A DNA stretch of 64,000 nucleotides from Rubricella aquisinus (GCF_014199445.1 NZ_JACIJS010000005.1:275926-339925); one strand, 5' to 3'. Positions 1-9,189 are shown, counted from the first letter of the stretch. The notes: generated from the sequence alone by a model not told the origin. Numbers and translations are program-made.

Positions 1-2
1 TG

Positions 3-578
3 TATTCCCTCAACGAGATGACGAGCGGCGCAAATCTGCGCGGCACGTCCTTCCGGACCTATAACGCCATGTTGGACCAATTGGCCCAATCTGTCGGCGC
101 GCGGCCAACGCAAGTGGAAGTGAAAGACATCCCCGATGCCTTCCGCGACGGGCGGATCGACGTGATGCTGACCTCCGCCACCACAGGTGTCATCACGCAG
201 GCATGGGATTATCTGGATGTGTTCTATGACATTCAGGCGTGGCTGCCCAAGAACATCGTGTTCGTAAATGCCGACGCGTGGAACAAACTCGATCGGGAGA
301 CTCAAAACATCATCCTGCGCGCCGCCCGCAACGCAGAAGAGCGCGGCTGGCTTTCATCCATGGTGGACGCGGTTGAGGCGGTCAAGACGCTGTTCGACAA
401 CGGCATGGTAATCCTGACCACCGATAGTGAGGTGATGACGGATGCGTCCGGCGGGCAGATGCGCGGGGTTGATCCGCAACTCGTCGAGGCGCTGCGGGAT
501 GCAGCCCAACAAATCAAGGCGGACTGGATCAGATCCGCCGGAGCAGATGGTCAGATCATGTTGAGGCAGTTGAACTGA
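3..578 (+). CDS. TRAP transporter substrate-binding protein (DctP family), C-terminal part
   Basis: The reading frame is already open at base 3 and runs 191 codons to a TGA, so the start lies left of the window. The residues resemble the second lobe of periplasmic DctP-type solute receptors (about 330 residues when complete): a stretch FRDGRIDVMLTSATTG followed by a tryptophan/tyrosine-rich segment and a long C-terminal helical region. Such proteins bind carboxylates or related solutes in the periplasm and deliver them to the TRAP DctQM membrane subunits. The next gene is convergent, so the membrane subunits must lie upstream if they are linked. The substrate cannot be predicted from this fragment. 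Confidence 0.85.
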   Translation, partial: YSLNEMTSGANLRGTSFRTYNAMLDQLAQSVGARPTQVEVKDIPDAFRDGRIDVMLTSATTGVITQAWDYLDVFYDIQAWLPKNIVFVNADAWNKLDRETQNIILRAARNAEERGWLSSMVDAVEAVKTLFDNGMVILTTDSEVMTDASGGQMRGVDPQLVEALRDAAQQIKADWIRSAGADGQIMLRQLN

Positions 579-602
579 CCAGCCCATGAGGGTGGGGGCG
601 GA

Positions 603-631
603 GCCGGCCTGATCGGGGGATCAGGTCGGTT
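603..631. terminator. Hairpin between convergent TRAP receptor and ppk1 genes
   Basis: CCTGATC (608-614) and GATCAGG (619-625) form a perfect 7-bp stem with a GGGG loop. Allowing G-U pairs the stem extends outward to 602/631. It covers the ppk1 stop codon and lies 24 bases after the TRAP gene stop. It probably ends transcription from both sides; the flanking T-runs are short, so this is inferred from position and stem strength. Confidence 0.5.
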
Positions 632-2801
632 CTTCGCGTCTTTGGGCCACACGCGGGGCATCGCCCGTTCCCACGCGCCCCCGGCCGGATAGCGACGGGT
701 TCTCCATGAAGAAATGGTGGGCGTTGAACGCCTCACCCTGATCCGCACCAGGGCGGATGAAGGAGCCATCGGGGCGCAGCACCCAGCTTTGCGCTTCATC
801 AGCCATGTTCGCGGCCATGATCTGCTCCACGATCTGGGCATGGACGGTGGGGTTATGTATCTCCACCATCGTCTCGATCCGGCGGTTCAGGTTCCGGCCC
901 ATCCAATCAGCGGAGGACATGAACACCCGCGCGCCCGCCGATGGCAGGCCATGGCCATTGCCAAAGCAGGCAATCCGCGAATGTTCCAAGAACCGCCCGA
1001 CGATGGATTTCACCCGGATATTTTCGGACAATCCCTGCACGCCCGGCCGAACGCCACAGATGCCGCGCACGATCATGTCGATCTTCACCCCGGCCTGAGA
1101 CGCAGCATATAACGCGTCGATCACCTCCGGCTCGATCAGGGAATTTACCTTGACCCAGACGGCCGCAGGGCGGCCCGCACGCGCATGGGCGGCCTCTTCT
1201 TCAAGGCATTCGAGGATCGTGGATTTCAGGGTCAGCGGGCTGATCTTGAGGTTTTCCAACCCTTCGGGCTTGGCATAGCCGGAGACGTAGTTGAACACCC
1301 GCGTCGCATCCCGGCCCAGCGCCTTGTCACAGGTGAACAGGCTCAGATCGGTGTAAAAGCTGGCCGTGACCGGGTGATAATTGCCGGTGCCGAAATGAGA
1401 ATAGGTGACAAGCTCGCTGCCCTCACGCCGCACCACGGTGGAAATCTTGGCGTGGGTTTTCCAATCGATGAAGCCATAAACGACCTGCGCCCCGGCCCGC
1501 TCCAGCGCGCGGGACTGGCGGATATTGGCGGCCTCGTCAAAACGCGCCTTCAACTCGACAAGCGCCGTGACGGATTTCCCGTCCTCCGCCGCCTCACAGA
1601 GAGCAGCGACAATGGGCGAGTTTTTGGACGTGCGATAAAGCGTCTGTTTGATGGCCACCACATTCGGGTCACGCGCGGCCTGTTGCAGGAAGCGCACGAC
1701 GATGTCGAACGTCTCATAGGGGTGGTGCAGCAGCATGTCCTTTTGCCGGATCGCGGCAAAGATATCGCCCTCAAAATCCTGCACCCGCTCGGGCACGCGC
1801 GGTTTGTAGGCCGGCCACAAAAGGTCCGGCCTGCTGTCGTCGATCAATTCGCTCAACGCGGCCATGCCGATCATGCCGTCAATCTCGAATATCTCATCGC
1901 GGGAGGAGCCGACCTCCTCCACCACCATATCGCGCAAATCCTCCGGCGCACCGGCAGAGACGGTCATGCGGATAACTTCCCCTCGGCGGCGGCGTTTGAG
2001 CGCGATCTCGAATTCCCGCACGAGGTCTTCGGCTTCTTCCTCCACTTCCAGGTCGCTGTCTCGCAGCACCCGGAAGGTCAAAAGCCCCATGGTCTCATAT
2101 CCGGGGAAAAGCTGTTTGAGAAAGACTTCCAACAGCCCTTCAAGCGGCAGATACCGCTGCACACCGGGCCGCCCGCCATCAAGTTTGATAAAGCGGCTGA
2201 CCTGATTTGGCACGGGCAACAGCGCCTCAAGGGGTGCCCCATCCTCGCGCCGCCGCAGCTTGATCGCCATGGCAAAGCCGGTGTTGGGGATGAACGGAAA
2301 CGGATGCGCGGGATCAATCGCAAGCGGCGTCAAAACGGGAAAGACCTGCTCCATGAACACATCCGCAAGCCGCCCGCGATCCGCACCGGTCAAATCCTCC
2401 GGCCCGACGATTTCAAACCGCTCCTTGCGCAACTCCTTTTGCAGAGCGGTCCAGATGACCTGCTGTTCGGCCATCAATTCGCGCGCGGTGCGGTCAATGC
2501 GGGCAAGCTGTTCTGCCGGGGTCAGGCCATCGGCACTTGGCTTGACCACGCCCGCGCGCACCAAACCACGCAGGCCCGCGACACGCACCGTATAAAACTC
2601 GTCAAGGTTGGAGCCGGAGATGGACAGGAACCGCACCCGCTCCAACAGCGGCACGTCAGGATTGGCAGCCTCTTCCAGCACGCGCCAGTTGAAGGCCAGC
2701 CATGAAAGCTCCCGATTGAAGAAACGCCCCGGCCCCTCGCGGTCAAAATCCGCAGGGACAGGACGGGGGGCCGGGCAGTTCAGAAAATCAGCTTTGCTCA
2801 T
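621..2801 (-). CDS. ppk1: Polyphosphate kinase 1
   Basis: PPK1 reversibly transfers the gamma phosphate of ATP onto long-chain inorganic polyphosphate. The 726-residue length fits the family. The N-terminal motif RELSWLAFNWRVLEE, the SISGSNLDEFYTVRVAG block, the phospho-acceptor histidine region (WKTHAKIS) and the SHFGTGNYHP motif are all present. It starts 32 bases after the hdaA stop, in line with an operon AI-2E transporter - hdaA - ppk1. In many relatives an exopolyphosphatase gene (ppx) follows ppk1. Here the downstream neighbour is on the other strand, so ppx is not adjacent. Confidence 0.97.
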   Translation of the reverse strand: MSKADFLNCPAPRPVPADFDREGPGRFFNRELSWLAFNWRVLEEAANPDVPLLERVRFLSISGSNLDEFYTVRVAGLRGLVRAGVVKPSADGLTPAEQLARIDRTARELMAEQQVIWTALQKELRKERFEIVGPEDLTGADRGRLADVFMEQVFPVLTPLAIDPAHPFPFIPNTGFAMAIKLRRREDGAPLEALLPVPNQVSRFIKLDGGRPGVQRYLPLEGLLEVFLKQLFPGYETMGLLTFRVLRDSDLEVEEEAEDLVREFEIALKRRRRGEVIRMTVSAGAPEDLRDMVVEEVGSSRDEIFEIDGMIGMAALSELIDDSRPDLLWPAYKPRVPERVQDFEGDIFAAIRQKDMLLHHPYETFDIVVRFLQQAARDPNVVAIKQTLYRTSKNSPIVAALCEAAEDGKSVTALVELKARFDEAANIRQSRALERAGAQVVYGFIDWKTHAKISTVVRREGSELVTYSHFGTGNYHPVTASFYTDLSLFTCDKALGRDATRVFNYVSGYAKPEGLENLKISPLTLKSTILECLEEEAAHARAGRPAAVWVKVNSLIEPEVIDALYAASQAGVKIDMIVRGICGVRPGVQGLSENIRVKSIVGRFLEHSRIACFGNGHGLPSAGARVFMSSADWMGRNLNRRIETMVEIHNPTVHAQIVEQIMAANMADEAQSWVLRPDGSFIRPGADQGEAFNAHHFFMENPSLSGRGRVGTGDAPRVAQRREEPT

Positions 2802-2833
2802 CCCTGATATGTAGGGGATTACGCATGACTTTT

Positions 2834-3544
2834 CTATGACAATGGCGTGTCGTCACCCTGTTCAAGCACCCGGCGGGCCAGCGGGATTGTGACGGGCTTT
2901 CGACTGGCCAGAGCTTCGGCATCAAGGCGCGCGACAAGGTCTTCGGCGGCGCGCAGGGAGCGATCCATGCGGGGCATCAGGTATTGGATCAGCGCGGGCG
3001 GTGCGTCGAGTTGGCGATCCGCCATCAGCTTGACCAGCACCGCCGACAGCAGCGTGTCATCAGGCGCGCCCAATTCGACCAGCGTGACCGATTGCAGGCG
3101 GGAGGCCAGATCGGGCGTGAGGAAAAGGATCCGGCTTGGCGCGATGCGGCTTGTCAACATCAGCCGCCCCTGCTCTGCCCCCATCAGGTTATAGAGGTGG
3201 AACACCGCCTGCTCCGCCGCGCGGCGATCACCCTCCGCCAGATCGGGCAGAGCATCGAGCCGCTCCAGCACCACCGCGCCATGGGCGGCAAGCTGCGGGA
3301 TGTCCTGATCCGCCAGAGTGGTCGCGTCCAGAATGCGCGCGTCACTCTGCTCGGCCCAGACATGGGCGAGATGCGTCTTTCCCGCGCCCTCGGGGCCAAG
3401 GATCATCAATCGCCCGCCCGGCCAATCGCGCCATCCATCCACCAGTGACAGGGCGGCAACGTTGCTTGATGCCACAAAAAACGCAGCCCGGCCCAGCGCC
3501 GGACGGGTCGCCAGATCCATCACCAATTGGCGGGGGTGGCTCAT
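2834..3544 (-). CDS. hdaA: DnaA regulatory inactivator HdaA-like (DnaA/Hda AAA+ family)
   Basis: A 236-residue AAA+ protein lacking the DNA-binding domain of DnaA, as expected for Hda/HdaA, which promotes hydrolysis of DnaA-ATP with the sliding clamp and so limits re-initiation. Visible are a Walker A motif GPEGAGKTH at residues 50-58, a degenerate Walker B region (VVLERLDALPD) and an arginine-containing sensor segment near MPRMDRSLRAAEDLV. The start ATG at 3544 overlaps the upstream stop in an ATGA, implying translational coupling with the AI-2E transporter gene. A longer open frame upstream is antisense-like noise inside that gene. The N-terminal residues QLVMDL could serve as a clamp-binding motif (inference). 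Confidence 0.85.
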   Translation of the reverse strand: MSHPRQLVMDLATRPALGRAAFFVASSNVAALSLVDGWRDWPGGRLMILGPEGAGKTHLAHVWAEQSDARILDATTLADQDIPQLAAHGAVVLERLDALPDLAEGDRRAAEQAVFHLYNLMGAEQGRLMLTSRIAPSRILFLTPDLASRLQSVTLVELGAPDDTLLSAVLVKLMADRQLDAPPALIQYLMPRMDRSLRAAEDLVARLDAEALASRKPVTIPLARRVLEQGDDTPLS

Positions 3545-4599
3545 TCCTTGGGGCGCCCCTGATAGAGCCGCCCGTTCATATACTGCTCCAGCCCGAACCG
3601 GGCCATCACCCCGATCACCGCTGCCACCGGCACCGCGATCAACATCCCGGTAAAGCCCATCAGGCTGCCAAAGGCCGACAGGGCAAAGATCAACCAGACC
3701 GGATGCAGGCCCACCGATCCGCCGACAAGTTTCGGGGTCAGCACATTCCCCTCCATCGCTTGGCCCACCATGAACACACCCGCGACGGCGGCAATCCACT
3801 GCCATTCGCCCCAGAACTGGAACAGCGCCACACCGAGTGACAAAGCACCGCCCAGCAACGCGCCGACAAACGGAATGAAGGAAATCAGCCCGGCGAAAAT
3901 CCCGATCACCAGACCGAATTGCAGGCCGACAAGGCTCAGCGCCACGGCGTAGAACGTCCCAAGGATCAGACAGACTGACCCCTGCCCGCGCACAAACCCG
4001 GCCAGCGTCTTGTCAATCTTGCGCGCCAAATCGCGGATGGTGGGCGCATGATCGCGCGGCAGCCAACTGTCGATCTTGGCGATCATCCGGTCCCAGTCGA
4101 GCAACAGGTAGAAAGCGACAACAGGGGCCAAGAACAGCACGAGAAAGAAATCCACCAGCGCCATTCCGCCCGCCACCACATTCTCAAACACGCCCAGCGC
4201 GCGCGACTGGATCGTGTCGGTCGCCTGCGCGAGCGCGTTGCGCAGCGGCGTGCCTTCCTCAAACAGATCGGGGAAATTCGTGCCAAGCCATTGGCGCAGG
4301 CTCTCGAAATACTGTGGCGAGGTCTCGATCAGCACCCGCACCTGATCGACCAGAAGCGGGATCAGCAACAAAAGCGTGAACAAGAAGATCAGCACAAGCC
4401 CAAGCGTGATCAGAACCGTGGCCCAGACCCGGCTCAGCCCACGCGCCTCCAGCCGGTCCGCCACCGGATCAAGCAGATAGGCGAGCGCCGCCCCCACAAT
4501 GAAGGGCAACAGACTGTCGCCCACGACCCAAAGGATCGCCAGAAAGGCAAGGCCGCCGAATGTCCACCATCCGACCTGTTCGCGTGTGCTGAGTGCCAT
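3541..4599 (-). CDS. AI-2E family transporter (PerM-like membrane protein)
   Basis: A 352-residue inner-membrane protein with a hydrophobic hairpin at the N-terminus (about residues 14-40 and 60-82), a soluble middle segment, and a cluster of helices in the second half, the layout of the AI-2E/PerM family. The conserved Gly/Pro-rich block near FIPFVGALLGGALSLG is present. Family members export small solutes or act as Na+/H+ antiporters; a role in autoinducer-2 transport should not be assumed. It is the first gene of the run leading to hdaA and ppk1, with a 4-base ATGA overlap at its 3' end. Confidence 0.88.
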   Translation of the reverse strand: MALSTREQVGWWTFGGLAFLAILWVVGDSLLPFIVGAALAYLLDPVADRLEARGLSRVWATVLITLGLVLIFLFTLLLLIPLLVDQVRVLIETSPQYFESLRQWLGTNFPDLFEEGTPLRNALAQATDTIQSRALGVFENVVAGGMALVDFFLVLFLAPVVAFYLLLDWDRMIAKIDSWLPRDHAPTIRDLARKIDKTLAGFVRGQGSVCLILGTFYAVALSLVGLQFGLVIGIFAGLISFIPFVGALLGGALSLGVALFQFWGEWQWIAAVAGVFMVGQAMEGNVLTPKLVGGSVGLHPVWLIFALSAFGSLMGFTGMLIAVPVAAVIGVMARFGLEQYMNGRLYQGRPKE

Positions 4600-4662
4600 C
4601 GGCTGCTCCCCTGTTTGAGCCCCGTCTATCGCCGTTAAGATGGGTTGAAAAGCGGCAGATTT

Positions 4663-5325
4663 CTATCCGTTGAACGCATCGATGCTGAAAAACGTGATGT
4701 TGTCAGGGTTGCGCCGGGCGCGCGCCGGATCGCTGAGCGCCAGCGCCTCGCATTCCGCCCGGCCATAGACCCGGTCAATCTCTCCATCCGCATTGCGGAT
4801 CGTGTTGCCATCCGCGTCACGCTCGCGCGCGTCGAACATCCAGTTATGGCAGTATTCATGCAAGATCGTGCGCGCCTGTCGCGCCGGCTTACGTTCAAAA
4901 TACTTTGGCAGAATTTGGAAAGTCCGGTGACTGAACGGCCCACCCCGGTTGAGCGCGGGCGTGCTTTCCCGGTCGGTCGATTGGGACCGCATCCTGATGA
5001 TCACTGTGCGATTGCTCAGCACACGCACGAGCCGCCGAAACCGCCGCGCGATGGCAAGGCGCGTGATGCGCCCCGGCATATCCTCGCCCATATATCGCGC
5101 GAAACCGGGCGAGCCCTCCCAGATTTGCCGCCGCTGCGCGCCGCTTGCATCCAACAAAGTGCGCACGAGTCGTTGGCCTGCGAGCGCATACTGCTCGGCC
5201 TGAAGGGCCGCTGTGCGGATGATCTCCTCCACCTCGTCGGCCTCAATCGTACGCCCCAAAAGGGCCGAGATTTCCGCAAGGATCGCGTCCTGATCCTCGA
5301 CATAGATAATAGTCAGTCCACGCAT
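4663..5325 (-). CDS. M35-like (aspzincin) metallopeptidase domain protein
   Basis: A 220-residue protein with a zinc-peptidase signature: HEYCH at residues 156-160 (HExxH) followed by DRVYG at 184-188, matching the D-x-x-Y-G third-ligand motif of aspzincins, and a downstream LALSDPARARRNPDNITFF segment that resembles the end of the lysine-specific metallo-endopeptidase (M35-like) domain. The first 130 residues are helical, charged and unrecognised. There is no signal peptide or membrane segment, which is odd because most M35 enzymes are secreted. It sits alone between a membrane transporter gene and an MBL-fold hydrolase gene on the same strand (9 bases from the latter). The catalytic motif is clear; substrate and biological role are unknown. 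Confidence 0.7.
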   Translation of the reverse strand: MRGLTIIYVEDQDAILAEISALLGRTIEADEVEEIIRTAALQAEQYALAGQRLVRTLLDASGAQRRQIWEGSPGFARYMGEDMPGRITRLAIARRFRRLVRVLSNRTVIIRMRSQSTDRESTPALNRGGPFSHRTFQILPKYFERKPARQARTILHEYCHNWMFDARERDADGNTIRNADGEIDRVYGRAECEALALSDPARARRNPDNITFFSIDAFNG

Positions 5326-5334
5326 AATACCCGC

Positions 5335-6027
5335 CTAGAGTTCGATTGCCTGCATCACCTCAGGTTCGATCACGTTTACGCCCGGCAATCCGTCAATCAT
5401 CACTTGTGCCGATTGTTCCAGCAGTGGGAAGGTTCGGTAATGACAGGGGATCACGGTCTTAAAGTCGAAAAAGCTTTTGGCGGCGAATGTCGCGCGCGTC
5501 ATGTCCATGGTGAAATGCCCGCCCGCCGACAGGATGCCGATATCGGGTTTGTGCAGGGCCTGAAAAATCTCCATATCCGCCATCACATCCGTATCGCCGG
5601 AGAAATAGATCGTGTGTCCTTCGCCTGCGATCATGAACCCGGCCTCCGCTCCGGCATAGACCGGCCCATTCTCTGACCCGATTGAGGAGGAATGGCTCGC
5701 GTTCACCATCGTGACGGCCACCTCCCCGATCCGGATCGTGCCGCCCTTGTTGAACCCGATGGTTTCGATCCCGTCGCGATCCTCCCACCAGCTCATCAGA
5801 TCATAGATGCCCGCAACGGGGATGCTCAGTTCCTTCGCGATGCCCAGCACGTCGCCCGAATGATCGCCATGCCCGTGGCTCAAGAGGATCAGCGTGGCCC
5901 CGTCGATGGCGCGCGCCCGGTCGCCTTCGGCAAACATCGGATTGCCGGTCATCCATGGGTCCACCAGCAAAACCTGATCCGCGATCTCGATCCGAAACCC
6001 GGAATGTCCAAGCCATGTGATCTTCAT
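5335..6027 (-). CDS. MBL-fold metal-dependent hydrolase (UPF0173/UlaG-like)
   Basis: A 230-residue metallo-beta-lactamase fold protein. The metal motif SHGHGDHSGD (His51, His53, Asp55, His56), a following ASHSSS segment, a FSGDTD motif and a late PCHY histidine are visible. The N-terminus MKITWLGHSGFRIE is typical of the UPF0173 group. The start at 6027 is chosen because GGAGG lies five bases before the ATG; an upstream in-frame GTG at 6039 overlaps that ribosome site. Substrate unknown. It is followed after 9 bases by the aspzincin gene on the same strand. Confidence 0.88.
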   Translation of the reverse strand: MKITWLGHSGFRIEIADQVLLVDPWMTGNPMFAEGDRARAIDGATLILLSHGHGDHSGDVLGIAKELSIPVAGIYDLMSWWEDRDGIETIGFNKGGTIRIGEVAVTMVNASHSSSIGSENGPVYAGAEAGFMIAGEGHTIYFSGDTDVMADMEIFQALHKPDIGILSAGGHFTMDMTRATFAAKSFFDFKTVIPCHYRTFPLLEQSAQVMIDGLPGVNVIEPEVMQAIEL

Positions 6028-6084
6028 GATTGCCTCCACGCTCTAAGCCGCTAACTCTTTGATCAAACGAAGGAGAGCACGGGA

Positions 6085-6741
6085 ATGGATTGGACGCAAC
6101 AGGTCGACAATTACTGCGAGCGGATGGATTTCACCTTCTGGGGAGAGCCGCTCAATGCGATCACCAACGCGGCTTTCCTGATCGCGGCGTTCATCGCGTG
6201 GCGCGTGGCAAAACGGGAGGGGCGACTTGATCCGGGTATCTGGGCGCTCCTCACGGTGCTGACGGCGATTGGCATCGGCTCCTTTCTGTTCCACACCTTT
6301 GCGACGCGATGGGCCGCGATGGCGGATGTGTTGCCGATCCTGTTCTACATCCTGATCTATATCTATCTCGCCACGACCCGGTTTCTGGCGCTGCCGTGGT
6401 GGGGCGGGGTCGCGGCCCTTGTTCTGTTCGTGCCTTACGCGGGATTGGTCGGCTGGGCCGTTGGCTCCGTGTTCGGGCCGCTCAATGGCTCTGTCGGCTA
6501 TATCCCGGTGCCGATCCTGATCGCGATCTATGCGTTTTTGATCCGCAACTCTGCTCCGCAAACGGCGCGGGGGCTGATGATTGGCGTGGCGATCCTCGCT
6601 GTCTCCCTCACAATGCGCACGATTGACGAGGCGACCTGCGCGGCCTTTCCCATCGGCACGCATATCTTCTGGCACATCTTCAACGGGATCATGCTGGGCT
6701 GGATGATTGTCGTGATGGCCCGGCATCCGCGCACCACATGA
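6085..6741 (+). CDS. Ceramidase-like membrane hydrolase (CREST superfamily)
   Basis: A 218-residue protein with about seven hydrophobic segments. The zinc-site pattern of the alkaline ceramidase/CREST group is complete: Ser66 and His70 in GSFLFH, Asp81 in the following helix, and His193-x3-His197 near the C-terminus. Family members hydrolyse ceramides or other membrane amides; the true substrate in an alphaproteobacterium is not known. GGAG about eight bases before the ATG serves as ribosome site. It diverges from the MBL hydrolase gene. Seven bases after its stop lies a copy of the repeated TTCACTTTCT element. Confidence 0.82.
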   Translation: MDWTQQVDNYCERMDFTFWGEPLNAITNAAFLIAAFIAWRVAKREGRLDPGIWALLTVLTAIGIGSFLFHTFATRWAAMADVLPILFYILIYIYLATTRFLALPWWGGVAALVLFVPYAGLVGWAVGSVFGPLNGSVGYIPVPILIAIYAFLIRNSAPQTARGLMIGVAILAVSLTMRTIDEATCAAFPIGTHIFWHIFNGIMLGWMIVVMARHPRTT

Positions 6742-6747
6742 GGACAA

Positions 6748-6787
6748 TTCACTTTCTGCAAATATCCGCCCGCGCCGGCGAGGCGCG
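6748..6787 (+). repeat. Stop-adjacent repeat element, copy 1
   Basis: TTCACTTTCTGCAAATAT (6748-6765) begins 7 bases after the ceramidase-like stop. It is followed by a GC stem CGCGCC/GGCGCG (6771-6776 and 6782-6787). Two other copies of the same 18-base motif, each also just after a stop codon and followed by a GC stem, lie at 31407 and (reverse strand) 63892. It may work as a 3' end or RNA-processing signal; function is inferred. Confidence 0.6.
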
Positions 6788-6901
6788 CATCTCTCCTCCC
6801 CGCGCCATGGGAACGGAGCAGAACAGGCCCGCCCCTTCTTGCACGCGGGCGCGCGCAGGGGTACACCCACGCTGACCGACAGAAATCCGGGAACATGCCC
6901 C

Positions 6902-7189
6902 ATGTCCATTGATATTGATACCGCGCGCCGGGTGGCGCATCTGGCCCGCATCCGCGTCGAGGAAGAGCGCCTGCCGCATCTGGCAGAGCAATTGTCCTCC
7001 GTTCTCGATTTCATGGAGCAATTGAACGAGGTGGATGTCGACGGGATCGAGCCGATGACCTCCGTCACGCCCATGGCGCTGCCCCGCCGCAAGGATGGCG
7101 TCACCGATGGCGGCATTCAGGACAAGGTGCTGGCCAACGCACCGGATGCGCGCGAAGGCTTCTTCGCTGTGCCAAAAGTGGTGGAGTAA
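6902..7189 (+). CDS. gatC: Aspartyl/glutamyl-tRNA amidotransferase subunit C
   Basis: A 95-residue GatC. It stabilises GatA in the GatCAB complex, which converts mischarged Glu-tRNA(Gln) or Asp-tRNA(Asn) to the correct amide forms. The N-terminal block [17 protein letters not shown] and the central [14 protein letters not shown] are family hallmarks. The start MSIDIDT at 6902 gives the usual length; an in-frame extension to 6839 would add an arginine-rich segment not seen in the family. gatA follows after 5 bases. gatB is not in the window. Confidence 0.95.
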   Translation: MSIDIDTARRVAHLARIRVEEERLPHLAEQLSSVLDFMEQLNEVDVDGIEPMTSVTPMALPRRKDGVTDGGIQDKVLANAPDAREGFFAVPKVVE

Positions 7190-7194
7190 GCGAT

Positions 7195-8679
7195 ATGGAC
7201 CTCAGCACCCTGACCATCGCCGAGGCGCGCGACGCGCTGCGCAAGGGCGAGCTTACCAGTGTGGACCTGACCGACGCCTACCTCACGGCGGCAGAGGCGA
7301 GCGACGCGCTCAACGCCTATACCACCAAAACGCCTGAGCAGGCGCGCGACATGGCCGCCGCCGCGGATGCGCGGATCAAGGCGGGCGATGCACCCGCGAT
7401 GTGCGGCATCCCGATCGGCGTGAAAGACCTGTATGCTGTTGAAGGCGTCGCAACACAGGCCGCGTCCAACATCCTTGCAGGCTTCAAACCGCAATATGAA
7501 AGCACGGTGACGGGCAATCTGTGGTCCTCCGGCGCCGTGATGCTGGGCAAGCTCAATATGGACGAGTTCGCCATGGGCTCCTCCAACATCACCTCCGCCT
7601 ATGGCCCGGCAATCAGCCCGTGGCGGCGCGCGGGCGACGAGACCCCGATCACGCCCGGCGGCTCCTCCGGGGGATCGGCGGCGGCGGTCGCGGCGGATCT
7701 GTGCCTTGGTGCAACGGCAAGCGACACTGGCGGCTCCATCCGTCAGCCTGCGGCCTTTACTGGTACGGTGGGGATCAAGCCGACCTATGGCCGCTGTTCA
7801 CGCTGGGGCATGGTTGCCTTCGCCTCCAGCCTGGATCAGGCGGGGCCAGTGACGAAAACCGTGCGCGACGCGGCGATCATGCTCGGTGCGATGGCCGGGT
7901 ATGATCCGAAAGACAGCACCTCCGCCAACCTACCCGTACCGGATTTCGAGGCCGCACTCACCGGCGATATCCGGGGCAAGACCATCGGCATCCCGCGCGA
8001 ATACCGCGTCGAAGGGATGAGCGAAACGCTCGATACCCTGTGGCGTGAGGGTGCGGAGATGCTGCGCGACGCGGGTGCCACCATCGTCGATATCTCCCTG
8101 CCGCACACGAAATACGCGCTGCCGACCTATTACATCATCGCACCTGCCGAGGCGTCCTCGAACCTGTCGCGCTATGACGGTGTGAAATACGGCCACCGTG
8201 CCACGCTCGCGCAGGGCGACGGCATCACCGATATGTACGAAAAAACCCGCGCCGAAGGTTTCGGGGAGGAAGTGCAGCGCCGCGTGATGCTTGGGGCCTA
8301 TGTGCTGAGTGCCGGGTTTTATGACGCTTATTATGTGCGCGCGCAAAAGGTCCGCACGTTGATCAAGCGCGACTTTGAACTGGCGTTCGGGGATGGCGTG
8401 GACGCGATCCTCGCACCCGCGACCCCATCGGCGGCATGGGGTTTGGGAGAGATGCAGACCGATGATCCGGTGCAGATGTATCTGGAGGACGTGTTCACGG
8501 TGCCGCTGAACCTTGCCGGTCTGCCCGGCGTGTCGGTCCCGGCAGGGCTGAACCGTCAGGGCCTGCCGCTTGGCCTGCAGCTGATCGGCCGCCCGTGGGA
8601 AGAGGGCGATCTTCTCAACATCGCGGGCGCGCTCGAAACTGCCGTTGGATTCACCGCAAAGCCGGAACGCTGGTGGTGA
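7195..8679 (+). CDS. gatA: Asp-tRNA(Asn)/Glu-tRNA(Gln) amidotransferase subunit A
   Basis: A 494-residue amidase-signature enzyme that releases ammonia from glutamine for GatB. The catalytic elements are Lys77 in GVKDLY, the glycine/serine block [13 protein letters not shown] (cis-Ser about 156) and the nucleophile Ser179 in [10 protein letters not shown]. The family usually has GSDTGGS; here the residue before Ser is alanine (ASDTGGS), a small deviation. Length is normal. It forms a two-gene operon with gatC. The 3' end faces the cold-shock gene. Confidence 0.97.
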   Translation: MDLSTLTIAEARDALRKGELTSVDLTDAYLTAAEASDALNAYTTKTPEQARDMAAAADARIKAGDAPAMCGIPIGVKDLYAVEGVATQAASNILAGFKPQYESTVTGNLWSSGAVMLGKLNMDEFAMGSSNITSAYGPAISPWRRAGDETPITPGGSSGGSAAAVAADLCLGATASDTGGSIRQPAAFTGTVGIKPTYGRCSRWGMVAFASSLDQAGPVTKTVRDAAIMLGAMAGYDPKDSTSANLPVPDFEAALTGDIRGKTIGIPREYRVEGMSETLDTLWREGAEMLRDAGATIVDISLPHTKYALPTYYIIAPAEASSNLSRYDGVKYGHRATLAQGDGITDMYEKTRAEGFGEEVQRRVMLGAYVLSAGFYDAYYVRAQKVRTLIKRDFELAFGDGVDAILAPATPSAAWGLGEMQTDDPVQMYLEDVFTVPLNLAGLPGVSVPAGLNRQGLPLGLQLIGRPWEEGDLLNIAGALETAVGFTAKPERWW

Positions 8680-8683
8680 CACC

Positions 8684-8721
8684 CCAATAAAAACGTCCTT
8701 GCCGGAACACCAGCAAGGACG
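8684..8721 (-). terminator. Rho-independent terminator of the cold-shock gene
   Basis: CGTCCTTGC (8694-8702) and GCAAGGACG (8713-8721) make a perfect 9-bp stem with a 10-base loop. Read on the minus strand it is followed by TTTTTATT. This places an intrinsic terminator 43 bases after the csp stop codon; on the plus strand no T-run follows, so it serves the minus strand. Confidence 0.9.
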
Positions 8722-8763
8722 ACAGATCACTCTATGGCGGGGGCGCTTCTGGCCCCGTCACCG

Positions 8764-8970
8764 TTATTCCAGAACAAGTTCACCCGCACTCTGTCGCCCG
8801 TCGCGGCCTTCGATCATTTCGTAGCGAATGCGCTGATTGTCCGCGAGGGTCCGCAGCCCCGCCCGCTCGACCGCGCTGATATGCACGAAAACGTCCTTGC
8901 CGCCCTCATCGGGCTGGATAAAGCCGAAACCCTTGTCAGGGTTGAACCATTTCACCGTACCGGTGGCCAT
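8764..8970 (-). CDS. Cold-shock protein (CspA family)
   Basis: A 68-residue single cold-shock domain that binds single-stranded nucleic acid and acts as an RNA chaperone. RNP1 (KGFGFI) and RNP2 (VFVHIS) are intact, with the start MATGTVKWFNPDKGFGFI. A good ribosome site (GGAAGGA) lies nine bases before the ATG. The long leader upstream contains two hairpins (8993-9014 and 9023-9036), which could take part in temperature control. Its own terminator lies downstream. Confidence 0.96.
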   Translation of the reverse strand: MATGTVKWFNPDKGFGFIQPDEGGKDVFVHISAVERAGLRTLADNQRIRYEMIEGRDGRQSAGELVLE

Positions 8971-8992
8971 ATTGTCGTCCTTCCAGATCGTT

Positions 8993-9036
8993 GCCGGTAC
9001 AACCGCATACCGGCGGAGTATTGCGCCGACCGGCGC
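8993..9036 (-). promoter_or_regulatory. Two hairpins in the leader of the cold-shock gene
   Basis: GCCGGTA/TACCGGC (8993-8999 and 9008-9014, 8-base loop) and GCGCCG/CGGCGC (9023-9028 and 9031-9036, 2-base loop) lie 23-66 bases upstream of the csp start codon on its strand. Structured leaders that change fold with temperature are known for cspA-type genes; whether that holds here is inference. Confidence 0.4.
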
Positions 9037-9189
9037 GTTGGATGAACGAGAAGATCGACGACGCCACAGAAACTACCAGAAAAAAGCGATTTTCACAAAT
9101 TTCCACACCTACGCACGGTTGTTTTTCTGGCATATGCTGCCCCTGTGGCCGCGCAGCCATAGACTTAGTTTTGATTTGGGAGCAACCGG

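Noticed and set aside
1185..2705. A 506-codon open frame on the plus strand
   Set aside because: Antisense to ppk1, whose family match is certain.
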